Source: Treponema primitia ZAS-2 (lineage in GTDB: Bacteria > Spirochaetota > Spirochaetia > Treponematales > Breznakiellaceae). From it: a stretch of DNA of 64,000 nucleotides. The translations under genes were made by a program, and so were the position numbers. The notes beneath the pieces were generated by a model, which was given only the letters and a program-made list of their open reading frames with translations, did not search any database and was not told the origin of the DNA. Numbering within the stretch: position 1 is the first letter of the stretch; every line of letters starts with the position of its first letter. The stretch is from assembly GCF_000214375.1 (NCBI RefSeq), contig NC_015578.1, positions 744,001-808,000 on the forward strand, given 5' to 3'. Positions 36,483 to 44,438 of this stretch are shown here, one piece after another.

Positions 36483-37568
36483 ATGGCATTTTCATTAAAT
36501 TCCTACCCCGTGACCTACCGGGCTAAATATGCGGGGAAGGCCTGGACCGAAGAATACCTGGAAAAACCCCATAAAACCCCGGCTGAGGAAGCCGCCTTGG
36601 GCGCCGACGCGGCAAACGCCCTGTCCGCCGCCCGGAACTTTTATACCGATATGCCCCTGGTGGGCTACACCACCCAGTACGGCCTCTCCTGTTTCGAGGG
36701 CCTTAAGGCCCTGCCCCAGAAGGATGGTGGGCTGGCGATTTTCCGGCCCGACCGGAATGCCGCGCGGTTCAACCGGTCCATGACCGGCCTCTTTATGCCC
36801 GGCTTTCCGGAAGACAGCTTTGTCAAAGCCTGCGTGGAAACGGTGCGGCAAAATGCCCGGCTTGGGTTCCGGCCCCCATACCAGGCAAGCTGGGAGAAGG
36901 ATTCCTTCATGACCGCCGACTCAATCTACATCCGCCCCTTCACCTATGCCGAGGGGGGCATCGGGGTGAACATCTCCCGCGAGCCCTGGGTGATCATCGT
37001 CACCACCCCGGTGAGCTCCTACTTTTCCGATGGTAAATCCGAGGCTGTGGTTACCGAGCGCATCCGGGCGACCCCCAAGGGCACGGGCTGGATCAAGGCG
37101 GCCTCCAACTACGTCATCTCCGCCCTGGCCAAGCATGAGGCCGCGGACGTGGGCTTCATGGAGTGCGTGTTCTTGGATGCCACCCACCGGAAGTACGTGG
37201 AGGAAGGCTCTTCCTGCAACATCTTCTTCCGCCTCAAATCCGGGGAGCTGGTGACCCCGGCGCTGGGGGACACCATCCTGCCGGGTATCACCCGCTCTAG
37301 CATTATTGAGCTGGCAAAGGACCGGGGCGTGCAAGTCTCGGAGCGGCAAATCGCCATTGACGAGGTCTTTGCCGAGGCGGTGGAGTGCTTTGTCAGTGGC
37401 ACCGCGGCCGGGGCCACCCCCATCGAATCCCTCACCCACCAGGGCAAAAAGGCGGTTTTCAACAACGGCAAGGTGGGGGAGCTCACCGCGGAACTACGGG
37501 ACACCCTGAAGGGCATCCAGTACGGCACCCTTCCCGACACCAAGGGGTGGATGACCCCTGTTCTGTAA
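36483..37568 (+). CDS. ilvE: Branched-chain amino acid aminotransferase
   Basis: 361 residues from ATG 36483, with AAAGGAGA 7 nt upstream (an upstream in-frame ATG at 36432 lies in repeat DNA and is rejected). Group II BCAT type: 'YGLSCFEGLKALPQKDGGLA', 'RPDRNAARFNRS', 'YIRPFTYAEGGIGVN', PLP lysine in 'GTGWIKAASNYVISALA', 'VFLDATHRKYVEEGSSCNIF' and 'TILPGITRSSIIELAKDRG'. It transfers amino groups between Leu/Ile/Val and 2-oxoglutarate. No other branched-chain genes are near; its promoter must lie in or next to the 21-bp repeat array. Confidence 0.95.
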   Translation: MAFSLNSYPVTYRAKYAGKAWTEEYLEKPHKTPAEEAALGADAANALSAARNFYTDMPLVGYTTQYGLSCFEGLKALPQKDGGLAIFRPDRNAARFNRSMTGLFMPGFPEDSFVKACVETVRQNARLGFRPPYQASWEKDSFMTADSIYIRPFTYAEGGIGVNISREPWVIIVTTPVSSYFSDGKSEAVVTERIRATPKGTGWIKAASNYVISALAKHEAADVGFMECVFLDATHRKYVEEGSSCNIFFRLKSGELVTPALGDTILPGITRSSIIELAKDRGVQVSERQIAIDEVFAEAVECFVSGTAAGATPIESLTHQGKKAVFNNGKVGELTAELRDTLKGIQYGTLPDTKGWMTPVL

Positions 37569-37580
37569 AAGCCCGAAGCA

Positions 37581-38885
37581 GTGGTTTCGGTGGTAAAAAA
37601 AGCGGGGTTCAGTTTTCTTTTTGTCCTCATGGTGTTTCCCGGCCTGTGTCTGTACCCACAGGCTGCGGAACTTTCCCCGGACGCGGCGGCCGAGGCCGGA
37701 GATGTCCGGCCCCTGGTTCCCCGGATTATCACCGCCGTTTCAATCACCGGCCTCAAGCGGACCAAGCTCTATGTGGCGGAATATCCCCTGAAAAAGTACA
37801 TCGGCTATGATGCGGCGACACTGGATATCAATCAGGTTACCGCGACAATCATGAATACCGGGATTCTGGAACCGGTTTCCATAGCAATCAACGAAGCTCC
37901 CGATAGCAGCGGGATGATTCTGGTCGTGGAGGTCCGGGAGAAGTGGGCCTTTTTCCCAATCCCGGTGTTTTTCCTGGATTCCGATGGGGGCATACGGGGA
38001 GGCGCCGCTCTGATGGACGCCAATGCCTTCGGGCTTAACGACAAATTTATCGTGGCGGGACTCTATGGCAACTCCGGTTGGTTTGCTACGGTGATTTATC
38101 AATACACCCCGGAGCGGGAACATTTCCCCGGCTGGAGTATTATGGGCATGTACGGTAGGCAGAACCAGCGGGACACGGATCAAAAAAAGCGGGACCTTCG
38201 CCGCTACGATCAGGAGTCCATCATGGGCAGTGTGGGAGTGCAGTACCCGTTGAAGGAACCCTTCACCCTGTCGGCCTCCACCGCGCTGATCCGGCGAAAC
38301 ATCCTGAAAACCGAGAACCCTCTGAGGGTCCCTGACGAAGGGGCCTTTGGGATACGGGTCAACCCTTCCCTTTCGGCGAGTGCCAGCCATTGGGACGGCT
38401 TTCTCCTCTCCGAGCAAAGTGCCAGCCTCGAATATACCCTCACCACTTTATTTGATTCCGATCCCCTGCACAGCGCATTAGTGCGGGGCAACTATGAATT
38501 TCCTATCATCCCCGGCTTTCAGGCGGGCCTCCGAGGGGGGCTGTACTACACTCCCAAGGCGCCGCCCCTTTTTGAATCCTCCTCCAATGCTGTGGGTATC
38601 AACATACTCCCCGCTACCTTTTCTGCCAGGAACTACGCCGGTGCTGCGGTGGAATTTGAAAAGTATCTCTTTAAGTTTTCCCAGGGGACCCTGGCAGCTC
38701 AGGTTTCCTATCAGGTAATCTATTCCTACGGCCCCATCCTGGGGCATCAGTTCGACCATGGGGTAAGCGGGGCCATCTCCTTCTACCTGAGCAGAATAGC
38801 CATCCCCGCCCTGGGGATCGGGGTCTCCTATAATGTCGCGGCGGAGGAATTCCAGGGGACCTTCAGCATGGGCATGAGCTTCTGA
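37581..38885 (+). CDS. Omp85/BamA-like outer-membrane protein with POTRA domain
   Basis: 434 residues from GTG 37581; a second GTG at 37590 is also possible. Signal peptide 'KKAGFSFLFVLMVFPGLCLY'. One POTRA-like domain (about 50-120: 'ITAVSITGLKRTKLYVAEYP', 'VTATIMNTGILEPVSIAI', 'GMILVVEVREKW') precedes a barrel domain of ~300 residues ('GGAALMDANAFGLNDKFIVA', 'GVSYNVAAEEFQGTFSMGMS') ending in Phe. Shorter than BamA (only one POTRA), like TamA/ShlB-type transporters or the small BamA-like proteins of spirochetes. Located 12 bp after ilvE, perhaps co-transcribed by position only. Convergent with the glycosyltransferase gene. Confidence 0.85.
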   Translation: MVSVVKKAGFSFLFVLMVFPGLCLYPQAAELSPDAAAEAGDVRPLVPRIITAVSITGLKRTKLYVAEYPLKKYIGYDAATLDINQVTATIMNTGILEPVSIAINEAPDSSGMILVVEVREKWAFFPIPVFFLDSDGGIRGGAALMDANAFGLNDKFIVAGLYGNSGWFATVIYQYTPEREHFPGWSIMGMYGRQNQRDTDQKKRDLRRYDQESIMGSVGVQYPLKEPFTLSASTALIRRNILKTENPLRVPDEGAFGIRVNPSLSASASHWDGFLLSEQSASLEYTLTTLFDSDPLHSALVRGNYEFPIIPGFQAGLRGGLYYTPKAPPLFESSSNAVGINILPATFSARNYAGAAVEFEKYLFKFSQGTLAAQVSYQVIYSYGPILGHQFDHGVSGAISFYLSRIAIPALGIGVSYNVAAEEFQGTFSMGMSF

Positions 38886-38890
38886 ACCGC

Positions 38891-40114
38891 TTACCGGACC
38901 TCGCTGCCCTTCCATTCAACTTTAGCCCCGCAAAACCCCAGTATGGTCAGAAAGGTGAAATACAGGGGGGTAAAGACCGCATGGAGCGCCCAGGCCGGCC
39001 CCGCCTTGGGCAGGGCGGCGCCGAAAATGCGCAGGGTGGCCAGGGTGTTCACGGTCATGGAGAGGAACACCGCTGCGGGGAGGGGCCAGAGGGACGGGAT
39101 GAGGGGTACAAAGGGTATGGCAATCATCCCCATGGAGATGGTAACCATCAAAAAGCCAAAATTCAGCCTGGTAGAAATTTCGGGGCTGAAAAGGCCACCG
39201 TTATTCCAGCGGAGGGTTTGGTTGACCAGGGCGGCCCAGGAGTTTTCCCCTCTGGTCATCACATGGACATCGTCGCCGCAGGCGGATCGGACTGTATACT
39301 TCCCACCCGCCCGGATCTGGGAAATCAGCGCCGCATCTTCCGTGGGGGATGGAGGCACCTGTTCATAGCCCCCGATTGAGTCCAGCGCCTGGCGGCGCAG
39401 GATGAGGTTGTTCCCAAACCCGCCCCCGGCTGCCCCGATGCCCGTGGAGGCTGCCAGGTACATATACCGTATGGCATGGTCAAAGCATTGGTATGTATGA
39501 AAAAAACGCCTTGCAAACGAGCTCTGTCCCCGTTCGGCTGAGCTCTGTCCCCAAACATACGACCGCTCGAAATGCAGCTTGAACACCGGCCCTATCACCG
39601 CCCCGATCCGTTGGTCGGCCATGCGCAGCGCCATGGCGCGGATCCAGGACGGGGGTGCCTCACAGTCCGCATCGGTAAAGAGGAGCAGATCCCCCAGGGC
39701 GGCATCGATTCCGCGGCTTAGGGCGTACTGCTTATGGTTCAGTCCAGGATTTTCCGTTAGGGTGATAATCCTCACATTCCCGCCGGTTTCGGCAAAGCGC
39801 CGGATCATTGCAAGGCTCCCGTCTGAGGAACGGTCATCCACAAAGATATACTCTGCGGAAGGATAATCCTGAAGTTCCAGGCTCCGGAGCAAGCCTGCCA
39901 TACGCTCAGCTTCATTATGGATTGGAATAATCACCGAAACATTGGGGACAGAGCTGTCGGAGAGATTGGGGACAGAGCTCACGGCAGCCCGGCAAGCTTG
40001 CTTGTCCCGGCGCCATTCCAGGAAGAGCCCGGCCATTAAAACGCAGTGGAGCCCCACAAAAACAAGGGCAAAGGAAAAACGGAAAATTGTATACAAAATC
40101 CAGGCTGTTTCCAT
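38891..40114 (-). CDS. Family 2 glycosyltransferase, membrane-bound
   Basis: 407 residues. One N-terminal membrane helix, a GT-A fold domain (about 52-300: 'VSVIIPIHNEAERMAGLLRS', 'EYIFVDDRSSDGS', 'GDLLLFTDADCEAPPSWIRA', 'PPSPTEDAALISQIRAGG', 'NQTLRWNNGG' = QxxRW-like) and about three C-terminal membrane helices. Probably transfers sugars to lipid-linked or cell-wall glycans at the inner membrane. The reading frame passes through four copies of the REP-like motif: 'SSVPNLSDSSVPNVS' just before the GT domain and 'WGQSSAERGQSSFARRF' within a loop. ATG 40114 has only a weak ribosome-binding site. Confidence 0.88.
   Translation of the reverse strand: METAWILYTIFRFSFALVFVGLHCVLMAGLFLEWRRDKQACRAAVSSVPNLSDSSVPNVSVIIPIHNEAERMAGLLRSLELQDYPSAEYIFVDDRSSDGSLAMIRRFAETGGNVRIITLTENPGLNHKQYALSRGIDAALGDLLLFTDADCEAPPSWIRAMALRMADQRIGAVIGPVFKLHFERSYVWGQSSAERGQSSFARRFFHTYQCFDHAIRYMYLAASTGIGAAGGGFGNNLILRRQALDSIGGYEQVPPSPTEDAALISQIRAGGKYTVRSACGDDVHVMTRGENSWAALVNQTLRWNNGGLFSPEISTRLNFGFLMVTISMGMIAIPFVPLIPSLWPLPAAVFLSMTVNTLATLRIFGAALPKAGPAWALHAVFTPLYFTFLTILGFCGAKVEWKGSEVR
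39519..39552. repeat. REP-like motif pair inside the glycosyltransferase gene
   Basis: GAGCTCTGTCCCC at 39519-39531 and 39540-39552, exactly 21 bp apart as in the array at 36.3 kb. Translated as GQSS-AER-GQSS in the minus-strand frame. Confidence 0.95.
39944..39980. repeat. Second REP-like motif pair inside the glycosyltransferase gene
   Basis: GGGGACAGAGCT at 39944-39955 and GGGGACAGAGCTC at 39968-39980, 24 bp apart and in the opposite orientation to the pair at 39.5 kb. Translated as 'SSVPNLSDSSVPN' from the minus strand. Confidence 0.95.
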
Positions 40115-40156
40115 ATTGCCAAAGTATACAGTACTTGCTATACTTTTCCCAGATAC

Positions 40157-40229
40157 GGGGAATTAGCTCAGTTGGTAGAGCGATTGGTTCGCAATCAATA
40201 GGTCACCGGTTCGAATCCGGTATTCTCCA
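40157..40229 (+). tRNA. tRNA-Ala (anticodon CGC)
   Basis: Complete cloverleaf of 73 nt: acceptor GGGGAAT/ATTCTCC with the G3-U70 wobble that marks tRNA-Ala, D arm GCTC-AGTTGGTA-GAGC, anticodon stem ATTGG/TCAAT around loop TTCGCAA (anticodon CGC, reading GCG) and T arm ACCGG-TTCGAAT-CCGGT. The CCA end is not encoded. Confidence 0.96.
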
Positions 40230-40360
40230 ATAATTATTGTTACCTTTCAAATGATTAAAGTACTTGAAATTTCAAATAATTAAAAGATTATCCTTAAATT
40301 CTTTTTTATTTACTCGACAAACTAATTGTAATGATGTATTGTCAAAAGCAGGAGGTTCCC

Positions 40361-40609
40361 ATGGCAAGTCTCGATAAATCACTTGAAGGGCTTAAGAAGC
40401 TCTATGCAAAGCGTACCGCTGTCGACAAGGAAATTGTAGTGGCGGAAAAGAAGTACCTGACCGAAACAGTGGCTGCGGTTAAAGCAGCTGCCAAAGCGCC
40501 GGCGAAAAAAGCCCCCGCCAAGGCAAAAGCAAAGGCCAAAAAGGCACCGGCGAAAAAAGCCGCCCCTAAAAAGCCGCTGATCAGTTCACCTCAGCCGAGC
40601 AACAACTAG
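40361..40609 (+). CDS. Lysine/alanine-rich histone H1-like small protein
   Basis: 82 residues; ATG 40361 preceded by an excellent AGGAGG. Residues 1-45 are helical ('LDKSLEGLKKLYAKRTAVDK'), and the tail consists of AAK/APAKK repeats ('KAPAKKAPAKAKAKAKKAPA') as in bacterial H1-like proteins (HctA/Hc1-like and AlgP-like tails). The expected role is nucleoid or RNA association through the basic tail, by similarity of composition only. A strong bidirectional terminator follows. The highly repetitive AAA/GCC-rich codons could be length-variable. Confidence 0.82.
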   Translation: MASLDKSLEGLKKLYAKRTAVDKEIVVAEKKYLTETVAAVKAAAKAPAKKAPAKAKAKAKKAPAKKAAPKKPLISSPQPSNN

Positions 40610-40622
40610 TTTCATTCAGATC

Positions 40623-40662
40623 AAAAAAAAGAACAGCCTCTTACGGGGTTGTTCTTTTTTTT
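40623..40662. terminator. Bidirectional terminator between the histone-like and chromate transporter genes
   Basis: Stem AGAACAGCC (40630-40638) / GGTTGTTCT (40647-40655) with one G-T pair, flanked by eight A's on the left and eight T's on the right, so it can serve both convergent genes. Confidence 0.88.
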
Positions 40663-40694
40663 ACCGGGACATACCGGCAATATCAAGGCCCGGT

Positions 40695-41246
40695 TTATAA
40701 CCCAAATATGACCCCTGCAATCCCCGCTGCGGCGATGTATACAATGGGATGTTTTTTCAAGAGACGGATAAGCAAAAACAATCCGGCAAAGAGAATACAC
40801 TCCCGCCATCGGAGCAGTTCGTACCAGACCGGTGCGGCGCCGTTGTAGAGCGAGAGCCTGATGACGCCGAGGCCGGCAGCGGCGATAAGCCCCGTAGCTG
40901 CCGGGCGGAGCCCGGAAAAGATCGACCCCACCAGGGGGCTTTCCTTAAAAGACTGAAGTATCTTTGCAATGATTATAATCACGATAATTGAAGGGCACAC
41001 CAGCCCCAAGGTAGTAATAATCGCACCCACAACCCCAGCGCATTGAAAACCCGTGTAGGTAGACATATTAACGCCGATAGGGCCGGGGGTAGATTCGGAA
41101 ATGGCGATCATATTGGCGATATCCTCATAGCTAAGCCATTCATATCTATCCGCCATCCGGTAGAGGAAGGGCAAGGTTGCCAAGCCGCCGCCTACGGCAA
41201 AAAGGCCGACCTTGAAAAATTCGGCAAAAAGCAGAACAAGTGTCAT
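40695..41246 (-). CDS. Chromate transporter (CHR family), half-size subunit 2
   Basis: 183 residues, about five membrane helices. CHR-family motifs: 'FFKVGLFAVGGGLATLPFLY' at the N-terminus, 'YEDIANMIAISESTPGPIGV' and 'NMSTYTGFQCAGVVGAIITT'. Single-domain CHR proteins are usually encoded in pairs and work as a heterodimer (family knowledge); the partner overlaps by 4 bp (ATGA) immediately upstream. The physiological substrate may be chromate, sulfate or another oxyanion. Confidence 0.9.
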   Translation of the reverse strand: MTLVLLFAEFFKVGLFAVGGGLATLPFLYRMADRYEWLSYEDIANMIAISESTPGPIGVNMSTYTGFQCAGVVGAIITTLGLVCPSIIVIIIIAKILQSFKESPLVGSIFSGLRPAATGLIAAAGLGVIRLSLYNGAAPVWYELLRWRECILFAGLFLLIRLLKKHPIVYIAAAGIAGVIFGL

Positions 41247-41812
41247 GGGGTTTTCTCATCTTTAGCGGAGGGCCGGGGAGGGCGATTTGGCCGGTAGAGG
41301 AGAAACCCCGCAAAGCCGGCGGCAATCACCAGAAACACCGGGGAAGCATTCAGCACGGCGGAAAGGGCAAAGGCAGCAACACAGATTGCCACGGATTTCC
41401 AATCTTTAACCGCCCCTTTAAGGAGTTTGATCACCGCATCCAGGATAAGGGCGCCCACAGCTACCCGGATACCCTTGAAAGCATGCTGGACCGGTGGAAG
41501 GTCCGAAAAATTTTTAAGGAAGCCGGCAATGATGGTGATGATGACCAGGGAGGGGAGTATCATTCCCAGGGTAGCCAGGATGCCCCCGGGGATACCCTTT
41601 CGCTTATACCCGATAAAAGTAGAAACATTGACAGCGATGATCCCCGGAGTCACCTGGCCGATGGCGAAATAGTCCATCACCTCGTCGATGGTGACCCAAC
41701 CTTTCTTTGCCACCAGTTCCCGTTCAATGATGGGGAGCATGGCATAGCCACCCCCGAAGGTGATGCTGCCGATCTTCGCGAAGCTTACAAATAAATCGAA
41801 ATATTCATTCAA
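41243..41812 (-). CDS. Chromate transporter (CHR family), half-size subunit 1
   Basis: 189 residues from a TTG at 41812 with AAGGAA 7 nt upstream. I prefer it to longer upstream readings because those run through REP-like DNA into the aspS gene. Motifs: 'LFVSFAKIGSITFGGGYAML', 'VMDYFAIGQVTPGIIAVN', 'STFIGYKRKGIPGGILATLG', plus about five hydrophobic helices. Forms the heterodimer partner of the downstream half-transporter. A pair of REP-like motifs (41830-41881) lies between this gene and aspS. Confidence 0.88.
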   Translation of the reverse strand: MNEYFDLFVSFAKIGSITFGGGYAMLPIIERELVAKKGWVTIDEVMDYFAIGQVTPGIIAVNVSTFIGYKRKGIPGGILATLGMILPSLVIITIIAGFLKNFSDLPPVQHAFKGIRVAVGALILDAVIKLLKGAVKDWKSVAICVAAFALSAVLNASPVFLVIAAGFAGFLLYRPNRPPRPSAKDEKTP

Positions 41813-41829
41813 GGTTGATTCCTTTTTTC

Positions 41830-41881
41830 GAGCTCTGTCCCTATTAGCGCTGCCTTTCAAATATTTTTGAGCTATGTCCCC
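41830..41881. repeat. REP-like motif pair between chromate transporter and aspS
   Basis: GAGCTCTGTCCC (41830-41841) and GAGCTATGTCCCC (41869-41881), direct repeats 39 bp apart, just before the aspS stop codon on the minus strand. Confidence 0.9.
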
Positions 41882-41891
41882 ATAATAATCC

Positions 41892-43748
41892 TTACTCCGT
41901 CCGAGGAGGCAGTACAACCGCAAGGTGCAGCTCATCAAGCTGCTTTTGATCAACCTCGCCGGGACAATCATCCATTGGGCTAACCGCAAAAGAATTCTTC
42001 GGAAAGGCGATAACCTCTTTAATTGAAGTTTCCCCCGCCATGAGCATGACCAGCCGGTCAAGCCCCGGAGCAATGCCGCCGTGGGGCGGAGCGCCGTATT
42101 TGAAAGCCTCAGTGAGGAAACCGAATTTCTGTTCAGCCTCCAGGGGATCAAGGCCGACAATTTTGAAAATACGCTTCTGAAGCTCCGAGTCATGGATACG
42201 GATGGAACCAGAGGCCAATTCATACCCGTTAAGAACCAGGTCGTAGAGATCTCCCTTTACCGAACCGGGATCCTGCTCCAGAGTTGCGTGATACTTATCC
42301 TGTGGCCAGGAGAACATATGGTGGGCGGCTTCCCAGCGGTTCTCCTGGTCATTAAATTCAAAGAGGGGGAAATCCACTATCCAGGCAAATTCAAAGCGGG
42401 GAACTCCGTCCGGACCGGGGCCGTTAAGCCCCAAATCCCGGCCAAGCTTGGAGCGGACCGAACCCAGGGCGACATTGGCGATTTTTCGCTGGGAGTCGGC
42501 CACCAGAAGGAGCAGATCTCCGGGTTTGGCGCCGAGTCCTGCGGTAATTTTTTGAGCTCTGTCCCCAAAAAATTTCGCGATACCGCCCTCAAGGATCGAC
42601 TCAGTTTCGGTTCCCGCAACTTTCATCCAGGCCAATCCCTTAGCCCTATAGATTTTTGCCTGGGCTTCCAATTCTTCGATCTGTTTGCGGGAATAATCGG
42701 CTTTCCCCGGTACAACCAGGACCTTCACCCCACCTCCCGCCAAGCTTATCCCCCTGGCGGCAGCAGCTGCCTTATCCGCTTCCCCGGCGGCCAAGGCATC
42801 CTTAAAAGCCTGAAAACTTCCTTCGGCCACATAGGGGCCGAAATCCTGCATAGGCATATCAAAACGCAGGTCCGGCTTATCGGAACCGTAGCGCTCCATG
42901 GCCTCTTCATAACTGAGCCGTTTAAAGCGGGGGGGGAGTTCCTGCCCAAGGGTCTTTTTGAATATATGCCCCATAAGGCCTTCGGTCATGGAAAGGATAT
43001 CGTCCCGATTTACGAAGGACATTTCGATATCAATCTGGGTGAATTCGGGCTGCCGGTCACCGCGAGCATCCTCATCACGGTAACACCGGGCAATCTGGAA
43101 ATACTTATCGAAGCCCGCAACCATGAGAATCTGCTTATAGAGCTGGGGAGATTGCGGGAGGGCGTAGAATTTGCCCGGATACAGCCGGGAAGGGACCAGA
43201 TAATCCCGGGCACCCTCGGGGGTCGATTTTATAAAGGTTGGAGTTTCGATTTCATAAAAACCCTGGCCAATCATCCACTCCCGGACCGCAAAGCTCACCT
43301 CATTTCGGAGCTTTATACGCCGCTGCATTCCAGCAGACCGAAGATCAAGGTAGCGGTACGTCAGGCGCAGTTCCTCTTTGACCTCCGATTCTTCATCTAT
43401 CTGAAAGGGCAGAACCTCGGATCGGTTCAATATAACCAGTTTTTTTGCCACAACTTCAATTTCACCGGTGGCCATTTCGGGATTTACCATGGAATCCGGC
43501 CTGGACCGCACAGTTCCCTCAAGGGCAATACAAAATTCATTCCGCAATTCTGCAATCAAAGCCGCAAGCTCCGCCGGTGCATCCGAATCGACCACCACCT
43601 GGGTTATTCCATACCGGTCCCGAAGATTGATGAAAGAAATCCCCCCGTGATCCCGTTTCCGGTGCACCCACCCGTTCAAGATAACCGTTTTTCCCTCGTC
43701 GGCCCTCCGCAGGGCGCCACAGTTCGTTGTACGCTTCATTGTTTCCAT
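41892..43748 (-). CDS. aspS: Aspartyl-tRNA synthetase, bacterial type
   Basis: 618 residues, slightly longer than usual. N-terminal OB-fold anticodon-binding domain ('VILNGWVHRKRDHGGISFIN'), class II core motif 2 ('FQIARCYRDEDARGDRQPEF'), the GAD insertion domain (about 300-420) and motif 3 ('GIAPGLDRLVMLMAGE'). Charges tRNA-Asp, or both Asp and Asn tRNAs in species that use the amidotransferase route. In the region after the GAD domain the frame reads 'GGIAKFFGDRAQKITAGLGA', where GDRAQ comes from a REP-like motif (42554-42566). The start may be ATG 43748 or the ATG three codons later (43739); neither has a strong ribosome-binding site. Confidence 0.96.
   Translation of the reverse strand: METMKRTTNCGALRRADEGKTVILNGWVHRKRDHGGISFINLRDRYGITQVVVDSDAPAELAALIAELRNEFCIALEGTVRSRPDSMVNPEMATGEIEVVAKKLVILNRSEVLPFQIDEESEVKEELRLTYRYLDLRSAGMQRRIKLRNEVSFAVREWMIGQGFYEIETPTFIKSTPEGARDYLVPSRLYPGKFYALPQSPQLYKQILMVAGFDKYFQIARCYRDEDARGDRQPEFTQIDIEMSFVNRDDILSMTEGLMGHIFKKTLGQELPPRFKRLSYEEAMERYGSDKPDLRFDMPMQDFGPYVAEGSFQAFKDALAAGEADKAAAAARGISLAGGGVKVLVVPGKADYSRKQIEELEAQAKIYRAKGLAWMKVAGTETESILEGGIAKFFGDRAQKITAGLGAKPGDLLLLVADSQRKIANVALGSVRSKLGRDLGLNGPGPDGVPRFEFAWIVDFPLFEFNDQENRWEAAHHMFSWPQDKYHATLEQDPGSVKGDLYDLVLNGYELASGSIRIHDSELQKRIFKIVGLDPLEAEQKFGFLTEAFKYGAPPHGGIAPGLDRLVMLMAGETSIKEVIAFPKNSFAVSPMDDCPGEVDQKQLDELHLAVVLPPRTE
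42554..42566. repeat. REP-like motif inside aspS
   Basis: GAGCTCTGTCCCC (plus strand) is translated from the minus strand as G-D-R-A-Q in aspS, in a loop where relatives have variable residues. Confidence 0.93.
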
Positions 43749-43788
43749 AAAATGACTATAGCCGGAGGGGGGCTATATGGCAATAGTT

Positions 43789-43800
43789 GGGGACAGAGCT
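43789..43800 (+). repeat. REP-like motif upstream of the RAYT gene
   Basis: GGGGACAGAGCT 61 bp before the RAYT start codon, followed by an AT-rich stretch. Confidence 0.9.
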
Positions 43801-43861
43801 AAAAATTTAAAAAAATTAATAGGAACTAAAGTAAATTTTTCTTCGTTGCCATATATCCTGT

Positions 43862-44392
43862 ATGCGGCATAATCGAATTTTAAAACCAAACGCCACCTAC
43901 CATGTCACGGTCAGGGCAAACAGGAAGGAGATGATTCTCTATTGCGATATGATGCGTGCGCTCTTCTTCAACACCATTAAGCGGGCAAAGAGGAGGTACC
44001 GCTTTCAAGTCCACAATTTCTGCATTATGGGCAATCATATCCATTTGATCATTCATCCGGAACAAAATGAGTCCCTATCCCGCATTATGCAATGGATATT
44101 AAGTGTCTTCGCCATGGCATGGAACCGAAAGCATCTCGTAAGTGGCCATGTCTGGGGGGAACGATTTTTCTCCAAGGTCCTTGATTCCATACGGGATTTT
44201 ATCAAAACCTTCATCTATGTGATCCAAAACCCGATAAACGCGCAGATTGTTGGAAGAGCGGATGAATGGGAGTTTGGCGGCTTATGGCACTTCAAGGAGG
44301 GAAATTGCGAAATTCTGGAAGGGCTTCCCGGCTTAACATTAGGTATGTACCATCTGTACTATCGCTTACTAATAATAAACGCCGATACATGA
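43862..44392 (+). CDS. REP-associated tyrosine transposase (RAYT, Y1/IS200-like)
   Basis: 176 residues. Family hallmarks: N-terminal 'PNATYHVTVRANRKEMIL', the HUH motif in 'NHIHLIIHP' (H-x-H), and the region 'IKTFIYVIQNPINAQIVGRA' with a Tyr likely to be nucleophilic ('FIYVIQNP'), then 'YEFGGLWHF'-like 'WEFGGLWHF'. RAYTs are single-copy domesticated relatives of IS200/IS605 TnpA that bind and process REP palindromes (family knowledge). No accessory tnpB. The gene sits in the middle of about 20 copies of the GGGGACAGAGCTC motif spread over 36.2-45.5 kb, which are its likely target. A small hairpin (ATACATG/CATGTAT, 44385-44410) overlaps its stop codon. Confidence 0.9.
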   Translation: MRHNRILKPNATYHVTVRANRKEMILYCDMMRALFFNTIKRAKRRYRFQVHNFCIMGNHIHLIIHPEQNESLSRIMQWILSVFAMAWNRKHLVSGHVWGERFFSKVLDSIRDFIKTFIYVIQNPINAQIVGRADEWEFGGLWHFKEGNCEILEGLPGLTLGMYHLYYRLLIINADT

Positions 44393-44438
44393 AAGATTTC
44401 TTCCATGTATGATATTAGCTAACAGGCGCCATACCCTG

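Noticed and set aside
36190-36495. Long open frames on both strands (GDRA-, ELTGLETEL- and SSVPRPA-type repeats) between the chaperone and ilvE genes
   Set aside because: They are produced by a 21-bp tandem repeat, which is stop-free in several frames. No ribosome-binding site, no natural protein composition.
42081-43802. 573-codon plus-strand frame opposite aspS
   Set aside because: Antisense shadow: the minus strand encodes a complete aspartyl-tRNA synthetase with all class II motifs.
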